Assembly: GCA_037380725.1 (NCBI GenBank) | Contig: JARRRL010000188.1 | Span: 1 to 6,205, forward strand | From: JARRRL01 sp037380725 | GTDB taxonomy: Bacteria; Pseudomonadota; Gammaproteobacteria; Pseudomonadales; JANQJO01 | Direction: 5' to 3' | DNA: 6,205 nucleotides | Shown here: positions 6,026 to 6,205 of the stretch, piece by piece | How the letters are laid out: every line of letters starts with the position of its first letter | How positions within the stretch are numbered: position 1 is the stretch's first letter | The notes under the pieces: model-generated | Database searches by the model: none | What the model saw: the letters and a program-made list of their open reading frames with translations, nothing else | What the model was told of the DNA's origin: nothing | Made by a program: the position numbers and the translations under genes

Positions 6026-6205
6026 TCAATTCACTTTCCTGGATTTTCCGCTTTTGGCTCTGACTCGATTTTCGGTCTGAACGTACACGGTGTCCGTCGT
6101 TGCCATGCTGGCGTGACCGAGATCTTCAGAAAGATCCTTCAAGGCTCGACCGCGCTCGATCTCCATACTTGCGCCGGTGTGACGTAGCCAGTGAGTAGAG
6201 GCTTC
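6026..6205 (-). CDS. Tyrosine recombinase/integrase, C-terminal catalytic end, 5'-partial
   Basis: Reading the minus strand from 6205 gives 59 residues and a TGA (6028-6026). The fragment holds the end of a phage-integrase catalytic domain: THWLRHTG has the HxxRH box (His at 6193-6191, Arg at 6184-6182), LGHASMATTD has the second conserved His (6115-6113), and TVYVQTE supplies the Tyr nucleophile (Tyr41, codon 6085-6083). The spacing from LGH to Tyr (10 residues) is normal. After Tyr there is a basic tail (RVRAKSGKSRKVN). These enzymes cut and rejoin DNA through a 3'-phosphotyrosine link, to integrate or excise mobile elements or resolve dimers. The first catalytic Arg, the beta-hairpin Lys and the DNA-binding N-terminus lie beyond the window. 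It is not obviously XerC/XerD and not an integron IntI. The tail residues look intact, so nothing suggests decay in this part. Confidence 0.88.
   Translation of the reverse strand, partial: EASTHWLRHTGASMEIERGRALKDLSEDLGHASMATTDTVYVQTENRVRAKSGKSRKVN

Noticed and set aside
5980..6030. Integron attC-like site next to the recombinase
   Set aside because: GTTGAGA near 6010 does not match GTTRRRY, no paired RYYYAAC partner is seen, and the recombinase lacks IntI-like C-terminal residues.

Overview
The window looks like a bacterial chromosome segment, most likely gammaproteobacterial. Its largest gene is a long-form HrpA DEAH-box RNA helicase that aligns end to end with the enterobacterial protein as I recall it. 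Base composition is moderate. The genus cannot be named from the sequence alone.

Layout: (1) 1-3823, plus strand: hrpA. It is cut at the left edge and interrupted near 610-616 by an apparent internal deletion of roughly 110-125 nt that also shifts the frame. Everything else in the gene is present: Walker A, DEAH, SAT, motifs V and VI, the HA2/OB-fold region and the long C-terminal HrpA-specific domain. (2) 3824-4325: a gene-poor stretch of about 500 bases. It holds small hairpins, a consensus DnaA box lying over a plausible -10 element, and a possible long leader. (3) 4326-5567, plus: an alpha/beta-hydrolase-fold protein whose nucleophile elbow reads GHGAGG, so the usual catalytic Ser is Gly. 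A 15-bp perfect tandem duplication lies in its N-terminal extension. (4) 5568-5637: a compact promoter module with an extended -10 (TGCTATAAT), a near-perfect 19-nt inverted repeat directly downstream of it, and a 9-nt uninterrupted anti-Shine-Dalgarno match. (5) 5638-5979, plus: a 113-residue alpha/beta protein of unknown function. (6) 6026-6205, minus: the catalytic C-terminus of a tyrosine recombinase (HWLRH, LGH and the Tyr nucleophile are all visible), running off the right edge and converging on the small gene.

The left part is a core RNA-metabolism locus, possibly broken. The right end looks like the edge of an accessory or integrated segment: a recombinase gene beside an unrecognised small gene that carries its own strong, probably regulated, promoter. 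Nothing visible links the hydrolase functionally to hrpA; a gap of about 500 bases and a candidate promoter separate them. The two observations most worth checking are the missing nucleophile in the hydrolase and the promoter/operator/ribosome-site arrangement of the small gene. No complete novel multi-gene system can be demonstrated from this window.
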